This document shows positions 9,062-18,103 of a stretch of DNA of 35,309 bases, in pieces. Within the stretch, counting starts at the first letter, position 1. The number at the start of each line of letters is the position of its first letter. Origin of the DNA: an uncultured Desulfovibrio sp. Its GTDB lineage: Bacteria; Desulfobacterota; Desulfovibrionia; Desulfovibrionales; Desulfovibrionaceae. Location of the stretch: positions 1 to 35,309 of the forward strand of contig CASEWR010000009.1 in assembly GCA_949291675.1 (NCBI GenBank). The letters are read 5' to 3'. The position numbers and the translations under genes were made by a program. The notes below the pieces were generated by a model, which worked only from the letters and a program-made list of their open reading frames with translations, did not search any database and was not told the origin of the DNA.

Positions 9062-9640
9062 ATGAAGAAATTTCTCGCATTGGCAATTCTTGTTCTTGGC
9101 GCAGGCCTTGTCCTTTGCAGCCCGTCTTTTGCCGGGGCGCCTGTAGTCCAGATAGAGACGAGCATGGGCAACATTGTGGTGCGCCTTGAGGAGCGCAAGG
9201 CCCCGATCACCTGCGAAAACTTTTTGAAATATGTGAAGTCCGGCTTCTATGACGGCACTATCTTCCATCGTGTCATCAAGGGCTTCATGATCCAGGGTGG
9301 CGGCTTTACCCAGGAGATGAAGGAAAAGCCCACCCACGCGCCCATCAAGAACGAAGCGTCCATTCAGTTGCGCAACCGCAAGTACACCATTGCCATGGCC
9401 CGTACTTCAGCCCCGGACAGCGCAACCGCACAGTTTTTTATCAACACCGCCAACAACCGCTTCCTTGATCCCGACAAGGCCAGTGACGGTGTAGGCTACG
9501 CAGTCTTCGGCACTGTCATCCAGGGCCAGAATGTTGTCGACAAGATTGAGAAGGTCGAGACCAGCAACAGGCATCCCTTCTACAAGGATATGCCTGTGGA
9601 ACCGGTAGTCATCAAATCGATGAAGGTCCTTGGCGAATAG
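9062..9640 (+). CDS. Exported peptidyl-prolyl cis-trans isomerase, cyclophilin type
   Basis: A 192-aa protein. Residues 1-22 form a signal peptide (MKK, hydrophobic core, SFA-GA cleavage), so it is probably periplasmic. A cyclophilin domain follows, with the catalytic Arg region FHRVIKGFMIQGG, the TAQFFIN strand and GYAVFGTVIQG. This is the compact bacterial PpiA/PpiB-like form. The Cys at about residue 20 is not in a good lipobox. The ATG at 9062 is preferred because it begins the signal peptide; an in-frame GTG at 9050 would add four residues. It is monocistronic with a strong terminator. Confidence 0.9.
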   Translation: MKKFLALAILVLGAGLVLCSPSFAGAPVVQIETSMGNIVVRLEERKAPITCENFLKYVKSGFYDGTIFHRVIKGFMIQGGGFTQEMKEKPTHAPIKNEASIQLRNRKYTIAMARTSAPDSATAQFFINTANNRFLDPDKASDGVGYAVFGTVIQGQNVVDKIEKVETSNRHPFYKDMPVEPVVIKSMKVLGE

Positions 9641-9682
9641 AGATACCCTTTCCCTTGTGTGAAAGCACAAGGAATAATAGAT

Positions 9683-9728
9683 GCCGTGCTCCGCAAAAAA
9701 AGTCCTTTTTGCGGAGCACGGCTTTTTT
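9683..9728 (+). terminator. Strong terminator of the cyclophilin gene
   Basis: A perfect 17-bp stem (9683-9699 with 9706-9722) with a 6-nt loop is followed by six T. It lies 42 bp after the stop and just before the convergent mnmA stop. Confidence 0.92.
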
Positions 9729-9750
9729 GTATTCTTCTGTTTTGCATCTG

Positions 9751-10866
9751 TCAGGACAAATGCTGCAAAAGGCCTGCGCAAAGAAGGCGTCCTTCATCGT
9801 CATAGCATGCGGCAACCTGTCCCGGAGCAGAAAGGCTCAATGGCTCGTGGCACAGGATGGTCATTTCCTCAGCATCTCCACCAACAACAAAAATGTCGGC
9901 AGGGACAGGCCTTTGCCTGTAGCGCAGGCGCACAAGGCAGGTCTTTGGAAGCTCGTCTGCGTCTACCAGCAGATTGAGCTTGTGCACTCTTGCCCTGGTA
10001 ATGAGAGTGTGCTTTTTCCCTCCGACATATAGCGTGTTTGTAGCCGGATCCTTTCCCAGGACATACAGGGGCTCGGACCAGGCTATGCCAAGGCCGTGGC
10101 GCTGCCCCTCCGTGTATTGCCAAAGACCACTGTGTGTGCCCACCCTTTTTCTGCTGTCTATTTCCACGATGTCGCCAGAAGGCAGGCTAAGGCCATAGCC
10201 GCCAAGAAAGTCCCTGTAGCCCTGTGGGGTGTCCGGGACAAAGCAGATCTCCTGGCTTTCGTTGGGCTCAGGGACGGCAAGCCCCTTTTCCGCCACAAGG
10301 GCCCGCACCTCGTCCTTTGTATAGGAGCTTAAGGGGAAGGCTACCCTTGCAAGCACTTTCTTCTGAACCAGTCCCAGAAAATAGGACTGATCCTTGCGCG
10401 CATCCTTTGCAGTGGCAAGCAGAGGGGCTTTTGTCCTGTAGGGATGGTTGTAGTCGAGTCGTGCGTAGTGGCCGGTTACAAGGGCTGCGGCGCCGAGGCT
10501 TGCTGCCTTTTCCCAGAGTGCACCGAACTTTATGCGCCTGTTGCACAGGGCGCACGGGTTGGGAGTCAGCCCCTGTTCCCAGGCATGGACAAAGGGACGT
10601 ACAACGCTTTCCTCGAAGCTTTTTTCAAGATCTGCAAGATGGAAGTCGCATCCAAGGTCGGCAACGGTTTGGGCAAGCCTTTGTTCGCACGCCCTGGCCT
10701 CGGAGCTCTCTTCCCTGCGCCACATGCGGGCATGAATGGCCAAGACCTTTCGGCCAGACTCCAGGCTGAGCAAAAGGGCTGCGAGACTGTCGACGCCCCC
10801 GGAAACAGCAACTGCCAGAGGTCCCTCTGGCAGTTGCGTTGCAAGATTGCTGTGTGGTGCGGGCAT
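9751..10866 (-). CDS. mnmA: tRNA-specific 2-thiouridylase MnmA
   Basis: ATP-dependent enzyme that thiolates U34 of Glu, Gln and Lys tRNAs. The PP-loop SGGVDS lies near residues 21-26. The first catalytic Cys is in NPCALCNRRIKF and the second in SQEICFVPD. GHYAR and the SYFLGL block are also present, with a C-terminal beta-barrel region. The ATG at 10866 is chosen because it lies 4 nt after the stop of the ABC ATPase gene and the protein then starts at the usual distance from the PP-loop. Its Shine-Dalgarno is poor, suggesting coupling to the ATPase gene. The upstream extension to 11013 overlaps that gene and has no family similarity. A 30-nt near-perfect palindrome lies in codons about 10-19. 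Confidence 0.92.
   Translation of the reverse strand: MPAPHSNLATQLPEGPLAVAVSGGVDSLAALLLSLESGRKVLAIHARMWRREESSEARACEQRLAQTVADLGCDFHLADLEKSFEESVVRPFVHAWEQGLTPNPCALCNRRIKFGALWEKAASLGAAALVTGHYARLDYNHPYRTKAPLLATAKDARKDQSYFLGLVQKKVLARVAFPLSSYTKDEVRALVAEKGLAVPEPNESQEICFVPDTPQGYRDFLGGYGLSLPSGDIVEIDSRKRVGTHSGLWQYTEGQRHGLGIAWSEPLYVLGKDPATNTLYVGGKKHTLITRARVHKLNLLVDADELPKTCLVRLRYRQRPVPADIFVVGGDAEEMTILCHEPLSLSAPGQVAACYDDEGRLLCAGLLQHLS
10808..10837 (-). repeat. 14-bp inverted repeat inside the 5' end of mnmA
   Basis: Arms 10808-10821 and 10824-10837 are perfectly complementary over 14 bp with only 2 nt between them. It lies within codons for LATQLPEGPLAVAV, just after the mnmA start. No T-tract follows, so it is not a classical terminator. 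Confidence 0.75.
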
Positions 10867-10870
10867 GGGG

Positions 10871-11644
10871 CTAGAGAATCTGTTCCAGGAACTGGCGCAG
10901 ACGCGGGTGACGAGGAGCGTTGAAGATGCGCTCTGGCTTGCCCTGTTCGATAATCTGGCCGTGATCCATGAAGATGACTCTGTCTGCGACCATCTTGGCA
11001 AAACCCATTTCATGCGTCACGCAGCACATTGTCATCCCGTCTTCGGCAAGGCCCACCATAACGTCGAGGACTTCGCCCACCATCTCGGGGTCCAGGGCCG
11101 AGGTCGGCTCGTCAAAAAGCATGATGGTAGGCTGCATCGCCAAGGCCCTTGCGATGGCAACGCGCTGCTGCTGGCCGCCGGAAAGCATGGCAGGGTAGAC
11201 TGCCGCCTTGTCGGAAATGCCCACTTTTTGCAAAAGCTTCAGCGCCCTTTCCTCTGCCTCCGTCTTGCTCAGGCCGAGCAGCTTGCGGGGAGCCATGGTG
11301 ACGTTTTGCATCACAGTCTTGTGGGGAAAGAGGTTGAACTGCTGGAAGACCATGCCGACATTGCGGCGCATCAGATTGAGTTCATGGGAACGGCAGTGGG
11401 AAATGTCCTGTCCCTGAACTGTAATGCTTCCCTGATCAATGGTCTCAAGTCTGTTGATGGAACGCAAAAGGGTGGATTTTCCGGAACCGGAGGGGCCGAT
11501 GATGACAACCCTTTCCCCGGCATGCACGGTCAGATTTACGTCCTGCAGGGCCGTCAGCGAGCCAAAGAACTTCCACACCTGGCTGATTTCGATGATGGGT
11601 TCACCCTTTGCAGGCTGTGCGGGATTTTTACTTTCTTCTGTCAT
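10871..11644 (-). CDS. Polar amino-acid ABC transporter ATPase (GlnQ/HisP family)
   Basis: A 257-aa cytoplasmic ATPase that powers amino-acid uptake. Walker A is GPSGSGKST (about 50-58), the Q-loop is [11 protein letters not shown], the signature is LSGGQQQR, Walker B is [12 protein letters not shown], and the switch His is in VTHEMGFA. The start overlaps the end of the permease gene by 17 bp, giving translational coupling. The unit is binding protein, permease, ATPase, then mnmA. The exact substrate cannot be read from the ATPase. Confidence 0.92.
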   Translation of the reverse strand: MTEESKNPAQPAKGEPIIEISQVWKFFGSLTALQDVNLTVHAGERVVIIGPSGSGKSTLLRSINRLETIDQGSITVQGQDISHCRSHELNLMRRNVGMVFQQFNLFPHKTVMQNVTMAPRKLLGLSKTEAEERALKLLQKVGISDKAAVYPAMLSGGQQQRVAIARALAMQPTIMLFDEPTSALDPEMVGEVLDVMVGLAEDGMTMCCVTHEMGFAKMVADRVIFMDHGQIIEQGKPERIFNAPRHPRLRQFLEQIL

Positions 11645-12449
11645 AGTAGTTCAGCTTGGCTTCCATGATGGCCACGCATTTGGAAAGGAGCAGGGTAATG
11701 ATAAGGTAGACCAGGGCTACAATGGTGTAGGTCTCGAAATAGAGATAGGTCTTGGCCGCAAAGCTTCTGCCTCTCTGCATGAGATCCGGCATGGCCATGA
11801 CGGACACAAGCGAGGTGTCCTTCAGCATGGCGATGCACTCGTTGCCCACAGGAGGCAAAATGGTGCGCCAGGCCTGGGGCAGGATGACGTAGAACATGGT
11901 CTGGAAGCGATTGAAGCCAAGGGATCTTGCCGCCTCGGTCTGTCCCTTGGGGATAGCCATGATGCCGGCCCTGAAGACTTCGCCCATGTAGGCGCCATAG
12001 CAGAAGGAGATGGCGACAACAGCGCTGGTCAGGCTCGAAACCTGCAGAAATTTGGAAAGGGCATAGTAGATGTAGAAAATCTGCACAAGCAGCGGAATGC
12101 CGCGTATGATTTCCACATAGGTGGACGCGCCAAGGTTGATAATCGGATTCTTGGCTATGCGGCCAAGGCCGGTGAGTAGGCCAAGGGGTACTGCGCAGCA
12201 GATGGCAAGTGCCGTGACCTCAAAGGTGACCAGAATGCCGTCGGGCAGAAAGGTCAGAACATCCAGATAGGGGTCTGGCCACATTGTGCACAGCACAATG
12301 AGCGTGATGATAGCGCCCATAAGGGAAATGGACCATGCTGTGATGATGCGCTTGCCCCAGGGCTTGGGGATTTGCGGACCTTGTGTTGTGAGAACAACGA
12401 TGTTGCCAGTGCTCTCGTTGTCCGCGCTCTTTTCTGTTTCAGGTGCCAT
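11628..12449 (-). CDS. Polar amino-acid ABC transporter permease (HisM/GlnP family)
   Basis: A 273-aa inner-membrane permease. A hydrophilic N-terminus of about 35 residues precedes the helices. The typical start of the permease domain is seen in [13 protein letters not shown] and [13 protein letters not shown]. The EAA-type loop that contacts the ATPase is around [24 protein letters not shown]. Only one permease gene is present, so a homodimer is inferred. It lies between the binding-protein gene (after an attenuator-like hairpin) and the ATPase gene. Confidence 0.9.
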   Translation of the reverse strand: MAPETEKSADNESTGNIVVLTTQGPQIPKPWGKRIITAWSISLMGAIITLIVLCTMWPDPYLDVLTFLPDGILVTFEVTALAICCAVPLGLLTGLGRIAKNPIINLGASTYVEIIRGIPLLVQIFYIYYALSKFLQVSSLTSAVVAISFCYGAYMGEVFRAGIMAIPKGQTEAARSLGFNRFQTMFYVILPQAWRTILPPVGNECIAMLKDTSLVSVMAMPDLMQRGRSFAAKTYLYFETYTIVALVYLIITLLLSKCVAIMEAKLNYYDRRK

Positions 12450-12532
12450 CGCGTTCCAACTTTAAGCTGATTCTGGGGACAGTACATGCGGGGATCCGCA
12501 AGATGCCTGTTCCAGATGCAGGGAAATAGAAA

Positions 12533-12565
12533 GTCCGGAGTCCTGTTCTTGCCAGAACTCCGGAC
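12533..12565 (-). terminator. Intercistronic attenuator hairpin after the binding-protein gene
   Basis: GTCCGGAGT (12533-12541) pairs with ACTCCGGAC (12557-12565). The stem extends through an inner CTG/CAG after one mismatch. In minus direction it is followed by TTTCTATTT, a weak T-tract. A leaky terminator or RNA stabiliser here would explain more binding protein than permease, as in many ABC operons. Confidence 0.6.
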
Positions 12566-12582
12566 AGGAATATGCAAAAAGA

Positions 12583-13332
12583 CTACTTGGCGCTGCCAAG
12601 ATGTTCGCTCAGGACGCGATCATAGGCGCCGTTTTCCTTAACCAGCTTGATGCCCTTGTTGAGCTTTTCCACCAGATCCTTGTTGCCCTTCTTGACCACA
12701 AAGGCGTAGCGCTCGGGTTCGCCAAACTGCATGGCAATACGCAGCTTGCCCTTGTATTCGGCCTTCTTGTTGAAATAGTAGAGAGCCACCACGCTGTCGA
12801 CGGCAACAGCGTCAATACGGCCGTTAACCATGTCCTCAATGGCAAGACCCACGTCATCGTATTCGCGAATCACGGCTCCAACCTTGACTTTTTCAAGAGC
12901 CATGATGGCCGAGTTGCCGATCTGGCCGCCAACCTTCTTGCCTTTCAGGTCTTCGGGCTTGGCAAAAGGGGAGCCCGCAGGGGCAAGAATGGTGGGATAG
13001 ATGTCCAGATAGGGGTCGGAGAAGGTGAAAGCCTTGGCGCGCTCGGGGGTAATGCTGACTGCGGCGGCCACAATGTCGTACCTGCCTGCGGCAACACCGG
13101 CAAATATACCGTCCCAGGCGATGTTCTGCACTTCAACCTCGAAGCCACAGGCCTTGGCGATTTCCTTGACCAGGGAAGGATCGAGTCCTACCGGCTGCTT
13201 GTTTTCGTCAAGATATTCCATGGGCGGGAAGGTGCAGTCGGTTGCCACAACATACTTTTCTGCGGCATGAGCGGACACTCCAATGCCGAGCACAAAAAGT
13301 GCGATCAGGGGGAGCAGGATTTTTTTCAGCAT
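12583..13332 (-). CDS. Amino-acid ABC transporter periplasmic binding protein
   Basis: A 249-aa solute-binding protein of the bacterial family 3 (Lys/Arg/Orn, His, Gln type). A signal peptide covers residues 1-23 (MLKK, hydrophobic core, AHA-AE). The family signature follows as GLDPSLVKEIAKACGFEVE, with the ligand-contact region SITPERAKAFTFSDPYL. GGAGG lies 8 nt before the ATG. The acidic and aromatic ligand residues fit a polar amino acid, but which one is not determined. Confidence 0.9.
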   Translation of the reverse strand: MLKKILLPLIALFVLGIGVSAHAAEKYVVATDCTFPPMEYLDENKQPVGLDPSLVKEIAKACGFEVEVQNIAWDGIFAGVAAGRYDIVAAAVSITPERAKAFTFSDPYLDIYPTILAPAGSPFAKPEDLKGKKVGGQIGNSAIMALEKVKVGAVIREYDDVGLAIEDMVNGRIDAVAVDSVVALYYFNKKAEYKGKLRIAMQFGEPERYAFVVKKGNKDLVEKLNKGIKLVKENGAYDRVLSEHLGSAK

Positions 13333-13374
13333 TAGCCGATCCTCCGTGTTAAAGTGGAAAAAATATGTCCTTTC

Positions 13375-13403
13375 AGTCTAGTACGAGGGGCTTTTGGGGT
13401 CAA
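13375..13403 (-). promoter_or_regulatory. Sigma-70 promoter of the amino-acid ABC operon
   Basis: On the minus strand TTGACC (13403-13398) and TAGACT (13380-13375) are separated by exactly 17 bp. They lie 43 bp before the binding-protein ATG. Confidence 0.55.
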
Positions 13404-13790
13404 GAAAATGATTGAAACGCTTGGGAAAAGGAGGACCCCGGGGACAGGGCAGACAAAGTGGCAGGATACCCCTCCGTGTCTGCCGAAAGGAAGCAAAACA
13501 GATTGAAAAAACCTGTCTTTTCCTTGTCTGGCATATGTTTGCGAAAGGACAGTTTCTTCCGCCATGTCCCCTGGCCTTCGGGAGAATGGGACTTCTTTGA
13601 GGCTTCACTTGTCCTTTTGTCTTGGGTATTGTCTCCCTGCCCTTGGGGACAATTGTTCCCAGGGGCGGAGAAGGCAGCGGAAAGCGGGACTTTTCGCTGG
13701 CTTTCGAAAACAGAACCATCAAAAATCGGCAAATCAAGGAGGCGGCGCTCTCCCTTGCCTGCACGCAAGGGGTTTTGCGCTGAATTTTTC
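13404..13790. other. Intergenic region before the CDP-sugar operon
   Basis: No gene was recognised. The rfbF frame stays open back to 13458, but that extension has no family similarity. A near-palindrome around GGGGACAATTGTTCCC (13646-13661) could be an operator. A 7-bp stem CCCTTGC/GCAAGGG (13752-13771) followed by TTTT lies just before rfbF and could attenuate it. Confidence 0.35.
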
Positions 13791-14564
13791 ATGAAAGTCA
13801 TAATCATGTGCGGTGGCAAGGGCACAAGGCTGCGCGAAGAGACCGCGGTCAAGCCCAAGCCCATGGTCGAAATTGGCGGAAGACCCATTTTGTGGCACAT
13901 CATGCACATCTACAGCCGCTTTGGCTACAACGACTTCATTCTCCCACTGGGATACAAGGGCGAAGTCATCAAACAGTACTTTGCCGACTACCATAGAAGG
14001 AACACGAATTTCACGGTTTCCCTGAAAACCGGGGACATCACCACGGACACAGGCGAGATTGAGGACTGGCGCGTGACACTCTGCGACACGGGCGCAGAGA
14101 CCCTCAAGGGTGGGCGCCTGAAGCGAGTTGCCCGCTACATCGACACGGATCGCTTCATGGTCACCTACGGAGACGGTGTGGCGGATATCGACATTGACGC
14201 TCTCGTGCGCTTCCACAAGGAGTCCGGCTGCATAGGCACCTTCACTGGCGTGCGTATGCCCTGCCGCTTTGGCGCTGTGCGCACGGACGAGACAGGCAAG
14301 ATTACCTCTTGGGAAGAAAAGCCCATCCTGAACGAATACATCAACTGCGGCTTCTTCGTCTTCAAGAGGGAGTTCCTCGACTATTTGAGCGAGGACGAGT
14401 CCTGCGATCTCGAAAAGGAACCCCTGCAGCGTCTGGCAAGCGAGGGACAGCTTTCCATGTATCCCCATCCCGGCCAGTGGCAGTGTATGGACACCTTGAG
14501 AGACAGCCTGCTTTTGAACGAGCTGTGGGACAGCGGCAAGGCCTTCTGGAAAGCGGAGAAATAG
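13791..14564 (+). CDS. rfbF: Glucose-1-phosphate cytidylyltransferase
   Basis: A 257-aa enzyme making CDP-glucose from CTP and glucose-1-phosphate, the entry to CDP-3,6-dideoxyhexoses and related LPS or surface sugars. The nucleotidyltransferase motif is CGGKGTRLREET (about 6-17), followed by KPKPMVEIGGRPILWHIM; the metal-site Asp lies in VTYGDGVADID. The length matches the family. The ATG at 13791 has no clear Shine-Dalgarno, only a hairpin about 20 nt upstream. rfbG follows after 1 nt. Confidence 0.93.
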   Translation: MKVIIMCGGKGTRLREETAVKPKPMVEIGGRPILWHIMHIYSRFGYNDFILPLGYKGEVIKQYFADYHRRNTNFTVSLKTGDITTDTGEIEDWRVTLCDTGAETLKGGRLKRVARYIDTDRFMVTYGDGVADIDIDALVRFHKESGCIGTFTGVRMPCRFGAVRTDETGKITSWEEKPILNEYINCGFFVFKREFLDYLSEDESCDLEKEPLQRLASEGQLSMYPHPGQWQCMDTLRDSLLLNELWDSGKAFWKAEK

Positions 14565-14565
14565 C

Positions 14566-15672
14566 ATGTTTCACAATGTGTACAGGGGAAAGCGCGTCTT
14601 TGTGACTGGCCATACCGGCTTCAAGGGTTCCTGGCTGTGCGCCTGGCTTGTGAGCCTCGGAGCGGAAGTGACAGGCTATTCCCGCGACATTCCGACGAAC
14701 CCCTCCCATTTCGAGGCCATGCATCTTGCAGGACACATGCACGATGTGCGCGGCGACATACGCGACAGGGAGCATTTGTGCAGGGCCATGGCAGAGGCAA
14801 AGCCCGACATTGTCTTCCATCTTGCGGCCCAGGCCCTGGTGCGACTGTCCTACGACAGGCCCGTGGAGACCTTCGAGGCCAATGTTCTTGGTACCCTCAA
14901 TGTCCTGGAGGCCGTGCGGGCCTGCGACAGTGTGCAAAGCCTTGTACTCATCACCTCGGACAAGTGCTACCGCAACGACGAACAGGTCTGGGGCTACAGG
15001 GAAAACGATCATCTTGGTGGCTACGATCCCTATTCCGCGTCCAAGGGCTGTGCGGAAATCGTTGCACACTCCTACTTCAAGAGTTTCTTTGGGAATGGCC
15101 CGAGCTGCGCGACAGTCAGGGCAGGCAATGTCATCGGCGGCGGAGACTGGGCTCTTGATCGCATAGTGCCGGACTGCGCCAGGGCCTGGGCGAAAAACGA
15201 GCCGGTGCTCATTCGCTCGCCCCACGCTACCCGTCCCTGGCAGCTCGTGCTTGAGCCCCTGTCGGGCTACCTCTGGCTCGGCGCCCTCCTGTACGAGAAG
15301 GACAGCTCCCGTCCCTTCGAACTTTCCGGGGAGGCCTTCAACTTCGGTCCTGGTGCCGAGGTCAACAATCCGGTCAGCGATGTGGTCAAGGGCCTTGCCA
15401 GACACTGGCAGGGCTTCGAGAGCCGCATGGACATGAACCAGGAAATGACCCGCAAGGAGTGCACGCTTTTGAAGCTGTGCTGCGACAAGGCTCTGGCTGC
15501 ACTTGGCTGGAAGGCGACCCTCGATTTCGACGAAACCATACGCTACACGGCCGAATGGTATCAGCGCTACTACCGCGGGGACGGCATGAACACATCCATG
15601 CTGGACTTTACCCTGGGACAGATCAGCGCCTACGCAAACGCAGCCGAAATGCGCAACCAGGCCTGGGTGTAG
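14566..15672 (+). CDS. rfbG: CDP-glucose 4,6-dehydratase
   Basis: A 368-aa extended short-chain dehydrogenase converting CDP-glucose to CDP-4-keto-6-deoxyglucose. The NAD-binding motif is VTGHTGFKGSW (about 13-23). The SDR active site is visible as LITSDK, then YDPYSASKG carrying the YxxxK pair; R(A)GNVIGGGDWA is typical of RfbG. GGAG lies before the ATG, and the start is 1 nt past the rfbF stop, so the two are coupled. Confidence 0.93.
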   Translation: MFHNVYRGKRVFVTGHTGFKGSWLCAWLVSLGAEVTGYSRDIPTNPSHFEAMHLAGHMHDVRGDIRDREHLCRAMAEAKPDIVFHLAAQALVRLSYDRPVETFEANVLGTLNVLEAVRACDSVQSLVLITSDKCYRNDEQVWGYRENDHLGGYDPYSASKGCAEIVAHSYFKSFFGNGPSCATVRAGNVIGGGDWALDRIVPDCARAWAKNEPVLIRSPHATRPWQLVLEPLSGYLWLGALLYEKDSSRPFELSGEAFNFGPGAEVNNPVSDVVKGLARHWQGFESRMDMNQEMTRKECTLLKLCCDKALAALGWKATLDFDETIRYTAEWYQRYYRGDGMNTSMLDFTLGQISAYANAAEMRNQAWV

Positions 15673-15738
15673 CATCCCGAAACGACAAAATGCGGAACAG
15701 TCCGGGCCAGATGCCCGGCACATAGACATAGAGGTACC

Positions 15739-16260
15739 ATGAGCGAAGGACAGGTGCACGCAACGGACATCATTGGCGTGGAATACATGGAGCTGGACAT
15801 GAAGCAGACCCCGGGCGGGGCGGTCCTGCACATGCTGAGACCCGATTTGCCCATACGCCTTCCCGGAGAGGAGACAATGCAGGTGGGCGAAGTGTACTTT
15901 TCTGAAGTCCTGCCTAATCACGTCAAGGCATGGAAGCGCCACACACGCCAGACACAGCACTTTTGCGTGCCCCAGGGCTCTTTGGGAATCGTTTTGTACG
16001 ACACAAGACCAGATTCCTTAAGCTGCGGAGCTCTTGTGAAGCTTGTGCTCGGGCGCAAGGACATGTACGGGCTTTTGCGCATCCCCAAGGGGGTGTGGTA
16101 CGGCTTTACAGCCCTTGATGGCGAGCCAGCCCTCATCTGCAACGCAGTGGATATTCCCCACGATCCAGCAGAAGGGGAGAGGCTCGAGTGGACGGACGAG
16201 AAGGCAGGGTTCATTCCCTTTGACTGGAAGAATCCGGATTTTGGGAGGAAAAGGGCATGA
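15739..16260 (+). CDS. RmlC-like sugar-nucleotide 3,5-epimerase family protein (cupin)
   Basis: A 173-aa cupin related to dTDP-4-dehydrorhamnose 3,5-epimerase. Family blocks are seen in KAWKRHTRQTQHFCVPQGS, with an expected active-site His, and in IPKGVWYGFTAL, where many relatives have WHGF. Position after rfbF-rfbG suggests it acts on a CDP-4-keto-6-deoxy sugar, but epimerase activity and substrate are inferred. GAGG lies 5 nt before the ATG. The stop overlaps the start of the UbiA gene as ATGA. Confidence 0.75.
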   Translation: MSEGQVHATDIIGVEYMELDMKQTPGGAVLHMLRPDLPIRLPGEETMQVGEVYFSEVLPNHVKAWKRHTRQTQHFCVPQGSLGIVLYDTRPDSLSCGALVKLVLGRKDMYGLLRIPKGVWYGFTALDGEPALICNAVDIPHDPAEGERLEWTDEKAGFIPFDWKNPDFGRKRA

Positions 16261-17240
16261 GTCTTGGCGAAATACTGCAAAAGTCCCTGGCAGGCAGGCC
16301 AGAGGGCGCTCCCAAACGGACTGGAAAAGAGCTTTGTGGCGTGTGGTACCGCCTCATGCGTCCGCCCTTTTTCATCACCGCTGCCATACCGGTCTGCGTT
16401 GCCCTGGGCTTTGTCATGCGGGCAGGCTACCCTCTGGACAGTGCCCTGTGGCTGCGCTTTGCAGGACTTCTGCTCGGCTGTTTCTGCGGCCTGACCATTG
16501 CCAATCTTGCCAACGAGCTCTTCGACTACGTGCTCGGCACGGACGCAAGGGAGGAGAGCATTGGCGGCACCGGGGCCATACAAAGCGGGCTTGTGTCCTG
16601 CCGCGAGCTCTTCTTGGCCATACTCTTCTTTGTGGCTGTGACCATTGCCATAGGCCTTGGCCTCATCCTCTCCCTTCCGGAAGGGTTGCATGCCCCCCTG
16701 ATCCTGCTCACTCTCTTTGCCGTGGCCTCTGCCATCTTCTATGTGGCTCCGCCCATACGCTATGGCTACAGGGGCCTTGGCGAGGTCATGGTGGGGATCA
16801 ACATGGGCTTTATCATCGTGGGAGCATCTTCTGTCATCCTGGCCGGAACCTTCGAGCTTCGGGCCCTGGCCCTGGCACTCCCTGTGGCAGGCATGGTGGC
16901 AGGCATCCTCTACTATCAGAGCCTGCCGGAAATAGAGACGGATCTGGCAGCAGGAAAGCATACCCTGGCCAATATCCTGGGCAAGGATCACGCGCTCTTT
17001 GTCTTCAGGATCTGGTGGCCTGCAGTCTGGATTTTGCTGGGCAACCTCTGGCTCAGTGATCTGGCAGGCTGGCCTGTGGTGTTTTGCCTTTTGAGCGTGC
17101 CCTTCTGGTGGAAGGCGCAAAGGCTCATCGCGGCCAGGGGGGATGGCGACTGGCTTCCCCTGGACAGGTACGGCTATCTTGTCAGACTGTGCTATCTTAT
17201 CAGCGGAGCAGCCCTTGTGTGGGGCGCTGCCTGGAAATAG
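16257..17240 (+). CDS. UbiA-family prenyltransferase
   Basis: A 327-aa membrane enzyme with about eight or nine hydrophobic segments. Both Asp-rich prenyl-diphosphate/Mg sites are visible: NLANELFDYVLGTD near residues 83-96 and YQSLPEIETDLAAGKHT near residues 221-237. A GGTGAIQSG turn, as in MenA-like enzymes, follows the first. The acceptor is unknown: menaquinone-type (MenA) and polyprenyl-sugar synthesis are both possible. Its ATGA overlap with the sugar epimerase gene favours a role tied to the CDP-sugar pathway, but this is inference. Confidence 0.8.
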   Translation: MSLGEILQKSLAGRPEGAPKRTGKELCGVWYRLMRPPFFITAAIPVCVALGFVMRAGYPLDSALWLRFAGLLLGCFCGLTIANLANELFDYVLGTDAREESIGGTGAIQSGLVSCRELFLAILFFVAVTIAIGLGLILSLPEGLHAPLILLTLFAVASAIFYVAPPIRYGYRGLGEVMVGINMGFIIVGASSVILAGTFELRALALALPVAGMVAGILYYQSLPEIETDLAAGKHTLANILGKDHALFVFRIWWPAVWILLGNLWLSDLAGWPVVFCLLSVPFWWKAQRLIAARGDGDWLPLDRYGYLVRLCYLISGAALVWGAAWK

Positions 17241-17265
17241 ACAGGATCCGACAAAACACAAAAAT

Positions 17266-17316
17266 ACAAAAAGGCGTTCATTCTTCGGACAATGCCGGAG
17301 AGGGAGCGCCTTTTTT
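17266..17316. terminator. Bidirectional terminator between UbiA and TauE genes
   Basis: AAAAAGGCG (17268-17276) pairs with CGCCTTTTTT (17307-17316), with an inner CTTCGG/CCGGAG stem. It lies between convergent genes and carries T-tracts in both directions. Confidence 0.75.
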
Positions 17317-17335
17317 CATGCCGTGTGCTTATGGG

Positions 17336-18079
17336 CTACAGGGCAAGCAGGCCCCTGACAAGACAGACAACGCCGGCAGCTGCAATGACAAGCAAAAGGA
17401 TGCGGCGAAAGACTGCCTGGGAAATGTGTTTTGCAATTGGCAGGGCAGCCATCATGCCAAGGATCGTGGCAGGTCCTCCGAAAAGGGCATGCTCAAAGAC
17501 GTCCATGGTGTAGAGGCCTGCCGAGGCGTGGGCTGCCATGGTGATGAGGCAGACGAAAAAGGTGTACACGTTCATGGATCCGAGCGTTTCGAGCTGGTTC
17601 CATCCTGCGTACAGGGAATAGATGGCGACAGGCGGGTTGCCGAAGGAGATGGATGTATTGACAAAACCGGCAAAAAAGCCGGCTGTCAGGCCTGCTGGCA
17701 CAGTGTCGCCATGGGCCTTGCCCTGAGAATGGTTGAATTGCCAGGCCACAAAGAGAATCATGATGACGCCTGCGGCAAGCTGCAGGACAGATGTTGGCAG
17801 GATGAGAAGGATGCCAAGGCCGGCTGCTGCGCCTGGCACGGCGCCAACAAGAAGGGCCTTGAGTGCATGCCAGCGGGTATGTCGCCAGAAGACCCAGGCG
17901 GTGGAGGCGGAAATGATGGTGACGCAGACGGTCGTTGCGGGAACAAGGATCGCGGGATTCATGGAACCGGCCACAATGGGCAGGGCCACCATGGCGGCAC
18001 CCATGCCGCTTATGCCGTTGACAAAGCCAGCCAAAAACCAGGCGAAGGCAAAGAGCCAGAGAGATGGATCGTCAAGCAT
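17336..18079 (-). CDS. TauE/SafE (TSUP) family membrane transporter
   Basis: A 247-aa polytopic protein of the TauE/SafE family. The repeat signature is GFVNGISGMGAAMVALPIV near residues 18-36 and, in the second half, GFFAGFVNTSISFGNPPVAIY. Characterised members export sulfite or sulfoacetate or take up organosulfur anions. It lies directly downstream of the TRAP genes on the same strand, which fits handling of sulfite or sulfonate in isethionate metabolism. No good Shine-Dalgarno is visible before the ATG, and a terminator-like hairpin separates it from the TRAP gene. Confidence 0.85.
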   Translation of the reverse strand: MLDDPSLWLFAFAWFLAGFVNGISGMGAAMVALPIVAGSMNPAILVPATTVCVTIISASTAWVFWRHTRWHALKALLVGAVPGAAAGLGILLILPTSVLQLAAGVIMILFVAWQFNHSQGKAHGDTVPAGLTAGFFAGFVNTSISFGNPPVAIYSLYAGWNQLETLGSMNVYTFFVCLITMAAHASAGLYTMDVFEHALFGGPATILGMMAALPIAKHISQAVFRRILLLVIAAAGVVCLVRGLLAL

Positions 18080-18103
18080 GTCGGTGGAGAAGAGTTTGGG
18101 TGG

